From positions 5,568,344 to 5,632,343 of the forward strand of contig NZ_CP036537.1 of the NCBI RefSeq assembly GCF_021184025.1: 64,000 bases of DNA. Direction: 5' to 3'. Below, piece after piece: positions 25,812 through 35,354 of the stretch. Position 1 is the first letter of the stretch, and every line of letters starts with the position of its first letter. Origin of the DNA: Rhodopseudomonas boonkerdii (lineage in GTDB: Bacteria; Pseudomonadota; Alphaproteobacteria; Rhizobiales; Xanthobacteraceae). Made by a program: the position numbers and the translations under genes. The notes beneath the pieces are model-generated. The model was not told the DNA's origin, searched no databases, and was given only the letters and a program-made list of their open reading frames with translations.

Positions 25812-27281
25812 TTACCTCACCGCCTGAAGAAGGTTCTGAAACATCTGGTCGATCGTCGCGATCAACTTGGATGAAGCGGAAAATGTGCGCTCAATCTGGA
25901 GCATGAAGGACATTTCATCATCCATATTGACACCGTTGACATTGGAAAGCGCATCGGCGCTGCGCTCCAGCAGCGTTTGATTGTAAGTCGCCGCGTCACC
26001 AACCGTTTTGCGCTGAGCTTCCAGCCAGCTCACCGAGGACCCAGCAAAATCGATCAAGGTGCCACTGGGCTTGCCAAGCGCATTCGGATCAAACGGCCGG
26101 GCCGTGCCCATGTCATCCACAAGGCCTTGAATGCGCGCAAAGAAGCCTGCCTCTCCGCCGGCGTTGTAAATATAATTGGCGCCGTTGATACCGCCGTCGC
26201 GGATGAGGCTCGGATTGCCGCCCAGCGCCTGATCGACGGCGTCGGCGACCCTGATGGTGCCGGCCAGCCCGGGATTGATGACGCCCGGCGCTGGCATTGC
26301 CGGCCCACCGCTGTAGGTGAAGAGGCCAGTGAGGGCCGGGCCGCCGCCACCGCTCTGATCTTGCTCGGCGAAGATCTCGATCACACCACGGGCGATCTCA
26401 TCGAGCTGGTTTTGATAAGTTACCAACTTGTCGTCGCGCAGTGCGGCAAGGCCGGCGAGTTTTCCGGATCCTATCGGCATAACCGAGTTGGCTCCGGTAA
26501 CGGCGACACCGTCGATTACGACCGCATTTCCCGTCAAACCCGCTGTATAGGAATTGGTCGCGTCGAAGGTAACCGTCCGCGCCGTTTTTTCAAAAAGCGT
26601 CACACCAGAATCGGTATAGATGACCATGTCGTTGTTGGCGCGGGTGGTGAAAGTGACGCCAACTTCCTGTGACAGCTTTGAAAGAATGCTGTCGCGCATA
26701 TCCAGGTGATCGGTGACATCGGCTCCGGCCGTGGTTCCCTTCACGATGGTTGTATTCACTTGCTCGAACTGGGCGAGCAATTCGTTGATGGTCCGGACTG
26801 AAGTCGCCATCTCGGCATCTGCGTCCGCACGCGCCTTCTGCACGGTCGTCGTCGAATCGTTCAGCGAGGTGGCCACATCCTTTGCCGCCTTCACTGCGGA
26901 CTGGGCGAAGGTCACATTGTCGGGCGCCGACGTATATTGCTGTAAGGCACTCTTGAGCTTGGCCAGCTGCGCCGCCGCGGACTGGTCGAGTTCAGGATCA
27001 TCGATCGTGACGGCAGCGACTTTCTGCAGGCCGTTGTAGAGCGCGTCCTGCTGAGCCGTATTCGCGACTGCCTTGACCACATTGTTGAACAATCCGGCGC
27101 TCGCGGCACGCTGGATGCCGTTGACGTAGACGCCACTGCCCGGCTGCGACACGATCAACGCATTCTTGCGCGAATATCCCTCTTGCTGCGTTCCCGCAAT
27201 ATTGCGCGAGATGACGGAAGACTGCACCCCTGCCGCCATAAGCGACGAACGAGCTGAGCTGAGCGCGATCGTAAGTGACAT
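25812..27281 (-). CDS. flgK: Hook-associated protein FlgK
   Basis: 489 residues with the rod/hook family N-terminus (SSLMAAGVQSSVISRNIAGTQQEGYSRK) and a C-terminus SNVNGVNMDDEMSFMLQIERTFSASSKLIATIDQMFQNLL, both standard in FlgK. The D2/D3 middle is Gly/Asn rich. FlgK is the first junction ring above the hook. It lies 32 bp after flgE. Confidence 0.93.
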   Translation of the reverse strand: MSLTIALSSARSSLMAAGVQSSVISRNIAGTQQEGYSRKNALIVSQPGSGVYVNGIQRAASAGLFNNVVKAVANTAQQDALYNGLQKVAAVTIDDPELDQSAAAQLAKLKSALQQYTSAPDNVTFAQSAVKAAKDVATSLNDSTTTVQKARADADAEMATSVRTINELLAQFEQVNTTIVKGTTAGADVTDHLDMRDSILSKLSQEVGVTFTTRANNDMVIYTDSGVTLFEKTARTVTFDATNSYTAGLTGNAVVIDGVAVTGANSVMPIGSGKLAGLAALRDDKLVTYQNQLDEIARGVIEIFAEQDQSGGGGPALTGLFTYSGGPAMPAPGVINPGLAGTIRVADAVDQALGGNPSLIRDGGINGANYIYNAGGEAGFFARIQGLVDDMGTARPFDPNALGKPSGTLIDFAGSSVSWLEAQRKTVGDAATYNQTLLERSADALSNVNGVNMDDEMSFMLQIERTFSASSKLIATIDQMFQNLLQAVR

Positions 27282-27313
27282 TGTGAGCCTCTGTCAGAAT
27301 TGACGTACGACGC

Positions 27314-28558
27314 CTAGCGCTTCAGATTGACGAGCACATCGAGCAGATCCGCGCCGGTCTGGAACACCTTTGAATTCGCCGTATAGCCGCGCTGCGACTC
27401 GATCATCGCCGTCAGTTCATTGGCGAGATCGACGTTCGATGCCTCCAGCGCTTCAGATTTGATGGTGCCGAGCCCGCTATTTCCGGCATAATCGACCTGG
27501 ATGTTTCCGGAATTGATGCTGACCGAATAAACGTTGCCCGCCTCCGGAGAGAGATTGTCCGGGCTCGGCACCGTCGCCAACGGAATCTTCCATGTCGCGA
27601 TGCGTGTACCGTCGTCGAAGATCGAATACATCGTTCCATCGGCAGCAACTTCCACGCGATCGAGACCACTCGGAGCGTTTCCGTTGGTGGTGGCCTTGAA
27701 CTGGAATTCGTCGGCGACCTGCGTCATGTTCGACATGTTGAAGGTAAAGGCCGAACCACCGGGAATGTTAAACGTCATCGACGTGGGGCTGGCCGCATCG
27801 AGACGTCCCTTACCGGTTGCGCTGACATCGAACGTGAAAGTCTGGGTCGCAAGCGGAGCGCCGGTATAGGGGAAGCCGCCGCCCGGCGCAGCATCGGCGC
27901 TGTTATAGATTTCGACGTCCCAGGTGTTGGCTGCGGTTTTGAACATATACATGTCCAGTTTCACCGCATTTCCGATGTTATCGTAAGTGATCAGCGAGGT
28001 CTTCGACGTGAAATTGGGGGCTCCGGTCGAGATCGCCGCATTAGCATCGAGATTGGCGCCGACGATGCTCGCTTCTGTGGTTGGATTCCCGACCAGCGTC
28101 TGCTGCGCGATGTTGACGACCTGCAGATTCCCGAGACCGTTGGCTACGACATCGGGCACTGCTCCGTTCTGCAGGCTATAGCCCATCAGATAGTAGCCGG
28201 CGGTGTTGTAGAGATTGCCCTGACCGTCCGGAACAAACGAGCCCGCGCGCGTCAGGAACGGTGTCCCACCGGCATTGCTGACAATAAAGAACCCGTTCCC
28301 CTGGATCGCAAGATCAGTCGCGGAGGTCGTGTAGTTCATCGTCCCGGGATCGGAGATCGCATAGCGAACCTGCGTCTCGACGCTGCCGGAGTTATAATTG
28401 CCGCTACCGCTGCGCAGGATGAGTGACGAGAACTCCGTCGAAGCGCGCTTGTAACCGGTGGTGTTCACATTCGCGATGTTATCGGCGACCGTTGCGAGTT
28501 TGTTCGACTGCGCATTCATGCCGGAGCCGCCCGTGCGCATCACACCATACAGACTCAT
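27314..28558 (-). CDS. flgE: Flagellar hook protein FlgE
   Basis: 414 residues. N-terminus MSLYGVMRTGGSGMNAQSNKLATVADNIANVNTTGYKR contains the FlgE/rod motif. The central TDLAIQGNGFFIV and the C-terminus EALEASNVDLANELTAMIESQRGYTANSKVFQT are canonical. It builds the universal joint, with length set by FliK. The 72-bp gap before it contains a DnaA-box-like 9-mer with no obvious role. Confidence 0.95.
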   Translation of the reverse strand: MSLYGVMRTGGSGMNAQSNKLATVADNIANVNTTGYKRASTEFSSLILRSGSGNYNSGSVETQVRYAISDPGTMNYTTSATDLAIQGNGFFIVSNAGGTPFLTRAGSFVPDGQGNLYNTAGYYLMGYSLQNGAVPDVVANGLGNLQVVNIAQQTLVGNPTTEASIVGANLDANAAISTGAPNFTSKTSLITYDNIGNAVKLDMYMFKTAANTWDVEIYNSADAAPGGGFPYTGAPLATQTFTFDVSATGKGRLDAASPTSMTFNIPGGSAFTFNMSNMTQVADEFQFKATTNGNAPSGLDRVEVAADGTMYSIFDDGTRIATWKIPLATVPSPDNLSPEAGNVYSVSINSGNIQVDYAGNSGLGTIKSEALEASNVDLANELTAMIESQRGYTANSKVFQTGADLLDVLVNLKR

Positions 28559-28630
28559 CGATCATCCTCCGTTTGACGTGGGGGTATTAGAGTGGAGATT
28601 GCTTGCGCGGGGCTGGCGGTTATCCACAGG

Positions 28631-29239
28631 CTACCGCGATGCTGTACGTTCAGCGCAGAAGCTGCGCGCGTTATTGGTCCATGATCCGAAACCGCTCGCG
28701 ACCAGACTGCCGATGACGCTGCAGATGTAGCGTTTCTGACCGACGACATTGTTCGGTCCGGCATTGTAACGGGCGACAGCCATGGTCCAGTTTCCTTCGC
28801 GCGCACGCAATTCTTTCAGAAATCGCGCTGCATATGCGACATTCCGCGCTGGATCGAACATCGCTTCCACACTGGTGAATTTCTCGCCGTGATAACGATG
28901 ATTGATCTGCATGCAGCCGAGATCGACCAGCTTGGCGCCTTTGCGCTTTTCGTCCGCGAAACGCGCGACTGCATCGCGCAGGTCGGTGGCGAGGACGGTT
29001 CGGCCATCGACGTTCAGCGCATACGGATTGAGCACTCCCTTGCGCCCTGTCTCGCTGAGACCGACCGCATAGAGAACGCCGAGCGGCACGCCGTGCTGGC
29101 GCGCAGCACGCGCCATTTCCCGTTCGCACGGCCCATCAGCGCGCGCGACTTCCGGAACGCTAAAGATAGAGAGTGCTGCTGCGAATGCCGCGGATGCCTT
29201 GATCCTGCGGACGCTCGGCGGGAGTGTGCGATCGATCAT
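28631..29239 (-). CDS. Periplasmic lytic transglycosylase (SLT domain)
   Basis: 202 residues. An N-terminal signal peptide (SAAFAAALSIFSVPEVARA, cleavage near 35) precedes an SLT goose-lysozyme-like domain: GVLYAVGLSETG (catalytic Glu), NPYALNVDG, VDLGCMQINHRYHG, NVAYAARFLKEL and ARYNAGP. It probably opens peptidoglycan for the rod, replacing the missing muramidase domain of FlgJ. The start at 29239 lies inside the end of fliK, giving an 80-bp out-of-frame overlap. The longer upstream frame is shadowed by fliK and is rejected. Confidence 0.88.
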   Translation of the reverse strand: MIDRTLPPSVRRIKASAAFAAALSIFSVPEVARADGPCEREMARAARQHGVPLGVLYAVGLSETGRKGVLNPYALNVDGRTVLATDLRDAVARFADEKRKGAKLVDLGCMQINHRYHGEKFTSVEAMFDPARNVAYAARFLKELRAREGNWTMAVARYNAGPNNVVGQKRYICSVIGSLVASGFGSWTNNARSFCAERTASR

Positions 29240-30410
29240 GATCCTGCCTGTTCTGCCGTCCTCCGCCATGCCCATCGCCAGATGATCGGCTCGATGAGCC
29301 GCCATCCGTCTGCGAACCGTTCGACGATGACGTGGAGCCACGTTGATCCGAAGATGCCTGCTGTTGTTGCGGTTGTGACTGCGATTGGCCGTTGCTGATA
29401 TTAGCGTCGGGTGTGCGCGTATGATCGATGGCGGTGATGTCGAAGCTGTAGCCGGCCGATTGCATCGCATCGGCCAGGGCCCCGCGCTCCTGACGCAGCA
29501 GATGCGTGGTCTCAAGCCGGTCTGCGGTGAGATGAACTTCGACGGAGGCGCCGGCGAGCCGCATCTTGATCGTCACGGAGCCGAGATTCGGCGGGTCGAG
29601 TTCGAGCGTCATCATCCGTACCGGACGACTTTCTGCGGATTTCACGAACTCCTGCGACGGCGGTTCGGCCACATGCGCGCTCTCGGGTGACGTCACGGCC
29701 GGAAGGTTGCTCGCCATCCGATCCACGATTTTTTGCAGCGTCGTCACCTGCTGGACAGGTTCGAAATGGGTTTCCTGCTCGCGAACAACGGCCTTGCTGA
29801 TGGGAGCCGGTTTCGTATCCACCGTTTCGACGGATGCGGTGAACCGCTTGGGAGCGGGCCCATCGATATCCGGAATATCCATATCCACCGTATTTGCAGC
29901 CCCCGTCCATTCAGGCGACTTGTCCTCGGTGTCGAGAACGACACGTGACGTCGAAGACTGCGACGCCGAACTATCATCTCGCTCTGAGTTTTGCTGCGCA
30001 TGGCCCAGCTTCGACATCACGGCGCTGAGGATGGCATTCGGATCGCGCCAGTCCTGTATCGTCGCTGCGGCTGGCTTGCCTTCTCCGGCGGACTTCGGCG
30101 TATCCTCTTCCTTCTCCAGCTGCTCGCTTGCAACCGGCTTTGGCTTTACCTCGCCTGCGAGCTCGGCGAGAACCGCCGATGCCTCGAGGGTTGGCGTTGC
30201 CGCAACTGTTGCGAGATGCACAGTATTTTTGACGTTCTTCGGAATAACAGGCGACTTGTCTCTAGAGACTTGCCGCATCTGCTCGCGGAAATGCTCGGCC
30301 TTCTCCTTCCCTTCCTTGGAATGGAGCCCACCGTTCGGTCCACCCCTCCCACCCGCTTTCGCAGACGCGAGCTGACCAAACATAGCCGTCAAAAGATCGG
30401 CCTGGCTCAT
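29160..30410 (-). CDS. fliK: Hook-length control protein FliK (formerly MotD)
   Basis: 416 residues. The long N-terminal ruler region is rich in Lys, Glu, Pro and Ser. The C-terminal Flg_hook domain (about 270-345) shows RMMTLELDPPNLGSVTIKMRL, EVHLTADRLETTHLLRQE and LADAMQSAGYSF. A Ser/Gly/Gln low-complexity tail of about 70 residues follows. FliK measures the hook and switches FlhB specificity. Order motB-motC-fliK-transglycosylase is the Sinorhizobium order, where this gene was first named motD. It overlaps motC by ATGA. Confidence 0.88.
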   Translation of the reverse strand: MSQADLLTAMFGQLASAKAGGRGGPNGGLHSKEGKEKAEHFREQMRQVSRDKSPVIPKNVKNTVHLATVAATPTLEASAVLAELAGEVKPKPVASEQLEKEEDTPKSAGEGKPAAATIQDWRDPNAILSAVMSKLGHAQQNSERDDSSASQSSTSRVVLDTEDKSPEWTGAANTVDMDIPDIDGPAPKRFTASVETVDTKPAPISKAVVREQETHFEPVQQVTTLQKIVDRMASNLPAVTSPESAHVAEPPSQEFVKSAESRPVRMMTLELDPPNLGSVTIKMRLAGASVEVHLTADRLETTHLLRQERGALADAMQSAGYSFDITAIDHTRTPDANISNGQSQSQPQQQQASSDQRGSTSSSNGSQTDGGSSSRSSGDGHGGGRQNRQDHDRSHTPAERPQDQGIRGIRSSTLYL

Positions 30411-31591
30411 CGCATCTTCTCCTTCAATTGATCCTGCGATTGATCGAGCAGCTTTTGTGCGTGGTCCACAACGGCCATCGACCGGGTAAAATCTATCCGC
30501 GGACGCATCACCGTCTTGGGGCCCGTATCGCTGCTGCCCTTGGCGGCTTCCGGCAATGCTTTGCGAACATTCAGTCCAATGGACAGTGCGGCCGCCTGTA
30601 GTTCGGCGTCCCGCTCCGACAGTTTGCTCTTGTCGATCTTTTCAAGCTCAGCAATAGCTTGACTATGCCCCTGTGTGACGACGCGCGCGGCGGCGTGATA
30701 GAGCTGCGCACGCAGACGCTCGGGGCTGCTCTCATCGGACAGGACAAAAGCACGCTCGGCCGCGAGAGCGGCCATACTTGTCTTGCCGCGCACGAGTGCA
30801 GTACGTGCAATCAACAGATACAAGCCACGCTGGCTGCTCCGATCAAGATGATCGAGAACCGCAACCAGCCGCGGGAAACGATCTGGCCGCTGCGCAAAAC
30901 TGAAACGTGCGACAGAGAGCGCAAAACGTTGGCGGAAATTCCCTGCATAAATGGAATGACGGAAGCGGCGGAAATAGCGGGTGGCCAACGCCTCGAACTT
31001 GTCGAAATCGTCATCCTGGCCGACGATGAAGATCTCACGGCGCAAGGCTGCCTCCTCCACGAGAGTTCCAGGCATCATGAGACGGACGTCATCGAGCAAC
31101 GCGATCGCTGCTTTGGGATCTTCCTGCGCGATCAACGCCGATTGCACCAGGGCGATCTCTGCGCCGAGCGTCGCTGGCAGGCTACGCGGCTTGATATGGC
31201 CGAGCTTGGCTTTAGCCTCGTCGATCCGTCCTTCAACATAGGCAATGGCGCCATCGACGGTCGATTCGTCGATGTTCATCACATTGCGCGCACGGAGCGA
31301 TGCAAGGACTTGCGGCGAACCGCCGCTCAACAGGAACGTCACTGCCGCGCGCGCGTTGCGCGGTTCCTTCCACAGCTCAGAGTCCGTCTTCAGAAAGCTG
31401 TCGCCAATTCGCTTCAGCAGTGCCGGCTGCGCATTGTGGGCTTCGAGATCTCCTCGCGCGATCTGATCCTGTAACATCTGCAACGAGCGGACCATCTGAT
31501 ACGGCTGACGCGCCGGTTCATCGACCTGCTGCGCATTGGCGGTGCCAATGTACATGACCAGCATGACCGCGGCTGTCCTGCAAAAGATCAT
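30407..31591 (-). CDS. motC: Motility protein MotC
   Basis: 394 residues with a signal peptide (TAAVMLVMYIGTANAQ). The body is helical and TPR-like: YQMVRSLQMLQDQIARGDLEAHNAQPALLK, RNARAAVTFLLSGG and GAIAYVEGR. MotC is a periplasmic motor protein found in Hyphomicrobiales that binds the MotB periplasmic domain and modulates motor speed; MotE (38807-39472) is its chaperone. It overlaps motB at its 5' end and fliK at its 3' end. Confidence 0.9.
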   Translation of the reverse strand: MIFCRTAAVMLVMYIGTANAQQVDEPARQPYQMVRSLQMLQDQIARGDLEAHNAQPALLKRIGDSFLKTDSELWKEPRNARAAVTFLLSGGSPQVLASLRARNVMNIDESTVDGAIAYVEGRIDEAKAKLGHIKPRSLPATLGAEIALVQSALIAQEDPKAAIALLDDVRLMMPGTLVEEAALRREIFIVGQDDDFDKFEALATRYFRRFRHSIYAGNFRQRFALSVARFSFAQRPDRFPRLVAVLDHLDRSSQRGLYLLIARTALVRGKTSMAALAAERAFVLSDESSPERLRAQLYHAAARVVTQGHSQAIAELEKIDKSKLSERDAELQAAALSIGLNVRKALPEAAKGSSDTGPKTVMRPRIDFTRSMAVVDHAQKLLDQSQDQLKEKMR

Positions 31592-32898
31592 AGCGTCGGC
31601 GCACGGATCAGGATCTCGATCCGCCGGTTCTGAGCCGCCAGCGGGTCGCTTTGGTCCTTCAAACGACGATCGGCATAGCCTTCGATCCGCTCGACACGCG
31701 CCGCGTCAAGCCCGCCCCGCACCAGCATGTGATAGGCCATGTGAGCGCGCGCCGTGGAAAGTCGCCAATTGTCGTATTCCGCTGTTCGGAACACACGCGC
31801 ATCGGTATGTCCGCGTACGATCACCTGACCGCGGTTCTGAGCGATCATCGGCGTGATCTTGTCCAGCGTGCGCACCAGGCCTGGCGTCGGTTCGGCTGAG
31901 CCGTTGGCGAACATGCCATAGTTTGCGTCATCGGTGAGATTGACGAGCAGACCTTCCGGCGTCTCGCGCACTTCGGCAACGGGATGCACCGCACCAAGCG
32001 TCGCCAGCGCCGCGGATATAGTTGACTGCAGTTTTGCCGCATCCGTTTGCGTCGTCTTTTCCACCTGTGCCTGCGGCTTATCGGTCTTTGCAGGAGGCTT
32101 CTCCGCCGCACTCAGTTTCATGTCGGCCACGGCGTTGGGTTTGGCGACATCATCAGAGAACAGACCGACAGGTTTTGGCGGATCAAGCTTCTCGGATTTC
32201 GGCGGAGTGGAGCTGGTGCCGGCCGTCTCCTGAACGAGCGTGCCGGTGGCATCCGGCTTCGGATCGGCCGGACGAGGCTCCTGCCCCTCGGTGACGGTCG
32301 CTATATCTTCACCATAAGGGAGGCTCCCCGCATCTTTACGGCCGGCGGGCATCCTTTCAAGGGACGAAATTGATGCCATCGGCCAGTTGATCGGATCGAA
32401 CGGATCGCGATAGGCCTCGCCGCCTTTCAGCCCTTCCCTACGCGTCTGGTCGAGCGCGCCGCTAGTCTGACCGGTGCGCGGCGGCCCACCGGCAATCTCC
32501 GTAAGCACCGCATAAGGGTCGCGGAACAACGTCGCCTCGCCATAGCGGGGTTGCGGCGGCTGGGGCTGGACCACATCCGTCGTTGGCTGGCCGGGCTCCG
32601 GAAGGGGCGATTTGATATTCCCCTCAGTGGCCTTGCCGGGATCGACGCGGCGCGCATCGTTGACGCCTTTCCGATCCGGCGTCGAATCCGTCAGCTTGAT
32701 CGGGTTGAAGTAGGTCGCGACGCTTTCGCGCGCTTCCTGACTGGTGACATTGATCAGCCACATCACCAGGAAGAACGCCATCATCGCCGTCATGAAATCC
32801 GCATAGGCGATCTTCCAGACGCTATTCTTTGTCTCGCTTGCATCCAGAGAGCTGCGGCGACGAATAATCAGAATTTCGGTTGGTTGCTGGTCGGCCAT
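31588..32898 (-). CDS. motB: Flagellar stator protein MotB
   Basis: 436 residues, longer than enteric MotB (about 308) because of a long Pro/Lys/Glu-rich periplasmic linker (about 75-290), as in Sinorhizobium. The single TM helix carries the proton-binding Asp34 (AYADFMTAMMAFFLVMW). The C-terminal OmpA-like peptidoglycan domain (about 300-436) has RGHTDARVF and NRRIEILI. Unlike most bacteria it is not beside motA, which lies 14 kb away at the other end of the block. Confidence 0.93.
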   Translation of the reverse strand: MADQQPTEILIIRRRSSLDASETKNSVWKIAYADFMTAMMAFFLVMWLINVTSQEARESVATYFNPIKLTDSTPDRKGVNDARRVDPGKATEGNIKSPLPEPGQPTTDVVQPQPPQPRYGEATLFRDPYAVLTEIAGGPPRTGQTSGALDQTRREGLKGGEAYRDPFDPINWPMASISSLERMPAGRKDAGSLPYGEDIATVTEGQEPRPADPKPDATGTLVQETAGTSSTPPKSEKLDPPKPVGLFSDDVAKPNAVADMKLSAAEKPPAKTDKPQAQVEKTTQTDAAKLQSTISAALATLGAVHPVAEVRETPEGLLVNLTDDANYGMFANGSAEPTPGLVRTLDKITPMIAQNRGQVIVRGHTDARVFRTAEYDNWRLSTARAHMAYHMLVRGGLDAARVERIEGYADRRLKDQSDPLAAQNRRIEILIRAPTL

Positions 32899-32899
32899 T

Positions 32900-33586
32900 T
32901 TAGCTTTGAAGCGCCAGTTTCAGTCGATCGGTCCAGACCTTGAGCTGCGTTTCGAGCACGACCTGATCGATCGTAATCGACGCCTCAAGCTCGGGACCGG
33001 GACGCAACTCGATAGCTATGGCACGGACACCGAGCTTGTTTCGGATCAGTTCGAGCAATTCGGACGGGCCGGTCAGACGCAGGACCGGGCGCCGTACATC
33101 GGTCGCGATCGACGACAGGTGATCGATGAAACTGGCAACAGCCTGCCTTTGCGCGGCGCTGATGATCATCGGCTCCAGAATGCGTGCCGTGACGCCGGCG
33201 ATCCTGCTCTGCAGATCGTTGCCGGCCTCGGTCACATCGGCCGCAAGCTTTGCGGCGGTCTCATTGAGCAGTTGCCGGCGCTCTTCGGCTGCCTGCGCGA
33301 CAAATCCCTGCCGTTCTTGCTCCAGCTTCTGCTCGAACTCCGTCCTCGCCTTGGCATAGCCATCGGCGAGACCGCGCTCATAACCGTCGTCTTCCACGGC
33401 AACCGGATTCTTCTCCATCAACGGCTGTGGTTGTGGCCCACGCGGCTGCTTTTCGATCAGCGGTTGATGCTGTGAACGGACGGCGGAATGATGCAGGTGA
33501 TCGAACGGAACGACGCGACTGCGCGGCTTGACAGGATCCGGCCGATCGAAATCCGCGATCAATCGGGCGACTTTCTCTGCGCTCAT
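32900..33586 (-). CDS. fliH: FliH-like export ATPase stator protein
   Basis: 228 residues. The central YERGLADGYAKARTEFEQKLEQERQ holds GxxxG-like heptads typical of FliH, then helices and a C-terminal alpha/beta domain (VLRLTGPSELLELIRNKLG... ASITIDQVVLETQLKVWTDRLKLAL). FliH binds FliI and tethers it to FliN at the C ring. It sits between fliF and motB with 1-4 bp spacing. In related genomes it is often left unnamed, so identity is by structure and position. Confidence 0.7.
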   Translation of the reverse strand: MSAEKVARLIADFDRPDPVKPRSRVVPFDHLHHSAVRSQHQPLIEKQPRGPQPQPLMEKNPVAVEDDGYERGLADGYAKARTEFEQKLEQERQGFVAQAAEERRQLLNETAAKLAADVTEAGNDLQSRIAGVTARILEPMIISAAQRQAVASFIDHLSSIATDVRRPVLRLTGPSELLELIRNKLGVRAIAIELRPGPELEASITIDQVVLETQLKVWTDRLKLALQS

Positions 33587-35229
33587 GCCGGCTCCTCCTG
33601 TCTAATCCACTGCTTGAGAATGGCGGCGGCCTGTTTCTCATCGAGCTGGATTATCTGCTCCAATCGCTTCTGCGGGGCATTCTGAATACTGGTCGAGACG
33701 TCCTGAATGAGATTCGGCGGCGGTTCGTTAGCCAGCACCGCCATCGTCGTGGCGCCGCCGGCGGCGCTACCGCCCGTCAAAGCATTGGTTTCAGCCTGGA
33801 ACTGGGCGGCTTCGTCCGTCTTTGCACTCGCCAGGATCGTATTGATCGCGGGACGCAGACCGAACCAGATCAGCATGCCGGCAACCGCAAGGATCGTGAT
33901 GGCGCTCACCAGGCTTCCCGCCTGACGCATCATGACTTCCGTGAAGGTAATGGACGGCACAGGCGCCATATCGCGCGCGCCCTCCATGAACTCGACCGCC
34001 GAGACCTGAATCTGATCGCCGCGCGGCTTGTCGATGCCGGCCGCGGTTGCCGCGATCTGTGCGATCTCGGCAACCTTGGCGTCAATGGCCGCATCGCTGG
34101 CTTTGTCGCCAAGACTGGCCGCCAAGCGCGGTCGATTGACCAGCACCGCCAGGAACATCTTGTTCACCACGTAACCGTCGCTCACCGTCGTCACCGTCTT
34201 CGACGAAACCTCATAATTGGTGATGTCCTCGCGGCGTTGCTTCTCGTCGCTGGAGTTTTTCGCCCCGTTCGCATTGACCTGCTGATCCGGGAGGTTCTGC
34301 TGAACCGTCGTCGGCTGCTGCCGGTCTGCACTTTGCGACGATTCCTTCTCACGCACCGCGCGGACCGAGCGCTGCACGCGCGAATCCGGATCGTAGGTGG
34401 TCTCGTTGGTCTGCCGCTTGTCGGTCGACAACTGAGTCGCAACGCTTACTTCGAAATTGTCCAGACCGAGATAGGGTGTCAGCGCACGGCTGACGTTCTC
34501 CTGGATGGATCGACTGACGACGCGCTGCAGATTGGCCATCGTGGTCGGAGTCGCTCCGATGCCTCCACCATCATCGTCAGAAAGCAACGAGCCGTTGCTG
34601 TCGAGCACTGTAACCTTGTCCGCCGTCATGCCGGGGACGGCAGCAGCCACAAGATGACGGACCGAGCGCGCGGTGCGGGCGTCCGCCGGTCCTTCCGTTC
34701 GCAGCACCACCGATGCCGACGGCGGCAACTGTTCCCGGCGGAAGGACCCCCGCGCCGGAATTACAATATGAACGCGTGCAGCCTTGACATCCTTGAGCAC
34801 TTGAATCGTCCGCGCAATCTCGCCCTCGAGGGCGCGCACACGCGTCACTTCCTGCATGAAGGACGTCAGTCCGAGCGATCCGATCTTGTCGAACAGTTCA
34901 TAACCACCGCTGGTGTTGCTGGGCAGGCCTTTGTCCGCCAGCAGCGTGCGCGCCTGCGCCGTCTGCGCCGGGCGGACATAAATGGTATCACCCGCCGAGT
35001 TGATGTCGAAGGCGATGTTGGCATCGCGCAGTACTGAACCGACGCGCGAGACATCCTCGCGACTGAGGCCGGCATAGAGCGTATTGTACTCCGGCCGACT
35101 GAGATAATAGGCACCGCCGCCAACGCCGGCGAAGACCGCGACCCCAATCACCGCAAGCAGAATGAGACGCTTGGTACCGAGCTCCAGGAGATTGTTCCAG
35201 AGCTTCTGCGCATGCTCGCGATTGACCAT
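33583..35229 (-). CDS. fliF: Flagellar MS-ring protein FliF
   Basis: 548 residues. TM1 near 20-42 (LILLAVIGVAVFAGVGGGAYYL), ring-building motifs YNTLYAGLSREDVSRV and ARVHIVIPARGSFRREQ, and TM2 near 440-455 (AITILAVAGMLIWFGLRP). The C-terminal FliG-binding tail is IIQLDEKQAAAILKQWIRQEE. It forms the MS ring, the base of the motor. In Brucella fliF is a direct FtcR target. Its promoter must lie within 35230-35354. It overlaps fliH by 4 bp. Confidence 0.95.
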   Translation of the reverse strand: MVNREHAQKLWNNLLELGTKRLILLAVIGVAVFAGVGGGAYYLSRPEYNTLYAGLSREDVSRVGSVLRDANIAFDINSAGDTIYVRPAQTAQARTLLADKGLPSNTSGGYELFDKIGSLGLTSFMQEVTRVRALEGEIARTIQVLKDVKAARVHIVIPARGSFRREQLPPSASVVLRTEGPADARTARSVRHLVAAAVPGMTADKVTVLDSNGSLLSDDDGGGIGATPTTMANLQRVVSRSIQENVSRALTPYLGLDNFEVSVATQLSTDKRQTNETTYDPDSRVQRSVRAVREKESSQSADRQQPTTVQQNLPDQQVNANGAKNSSDEKQRREDITNYEVSSKTVTTVSDGYVVNKMFLAVLVNRPRLAASLGDKASDAAIDAKVAEIAQIAATAAGIDKPRGDQIQVSAVEFMEGARDMAPVPSITFTEVMMRQAGSLVSAITILAVAGMLIWFGLRPAINTILASAKTDEAAQFQAETNALTGGSAAGGATTMAVLANEPPPNLIQDVSTSIQNAPQKRLEQIIQLDEKQAAAILKQWIRQEEPA

Positions 35230-35304
35230 CGAATCCTCTGCCCACTTTCGACACGATCATCGATTGCGAAGCTTGTCCGAGCATTACGAGATGCTTAACG
35301 CGCG

Positions 35305-35332
35305 ATGGCCGCGCTATTGCTAGCGCGGCCAT
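35305..35332. terminator. Strong hairpin between flagellin gene and fliF
   Basis: A perfect 12-bp stem (ATGGCCGCGCTA / TAGCGCGGCCAT) with loop TTGC, located 22 bp past the flagellin stop. The T-run (TTTT) lies on the plus-strand side, so as a terminator of the minus-strand flagellin mRNA it lacks a U-tract. It may still protect the 3' end of that mRNA. Confidence 0.6.
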
Positions 35333-35354
35333 TTTAGATCGTATGGGCGCGAGA

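Noticed and set aside
28620..28628. TTATCCACA (DnaA box) upstream of flgE
   Set aside because: A single 9-mer without partner boxes in an intra-operon gap; chance occurrence is likely.
29275..29515. Longer N-terminus for the lytic transglycosylase
   Set aside because: It is a shadow frame of fliK, and the true signal peptide begins at 29239.
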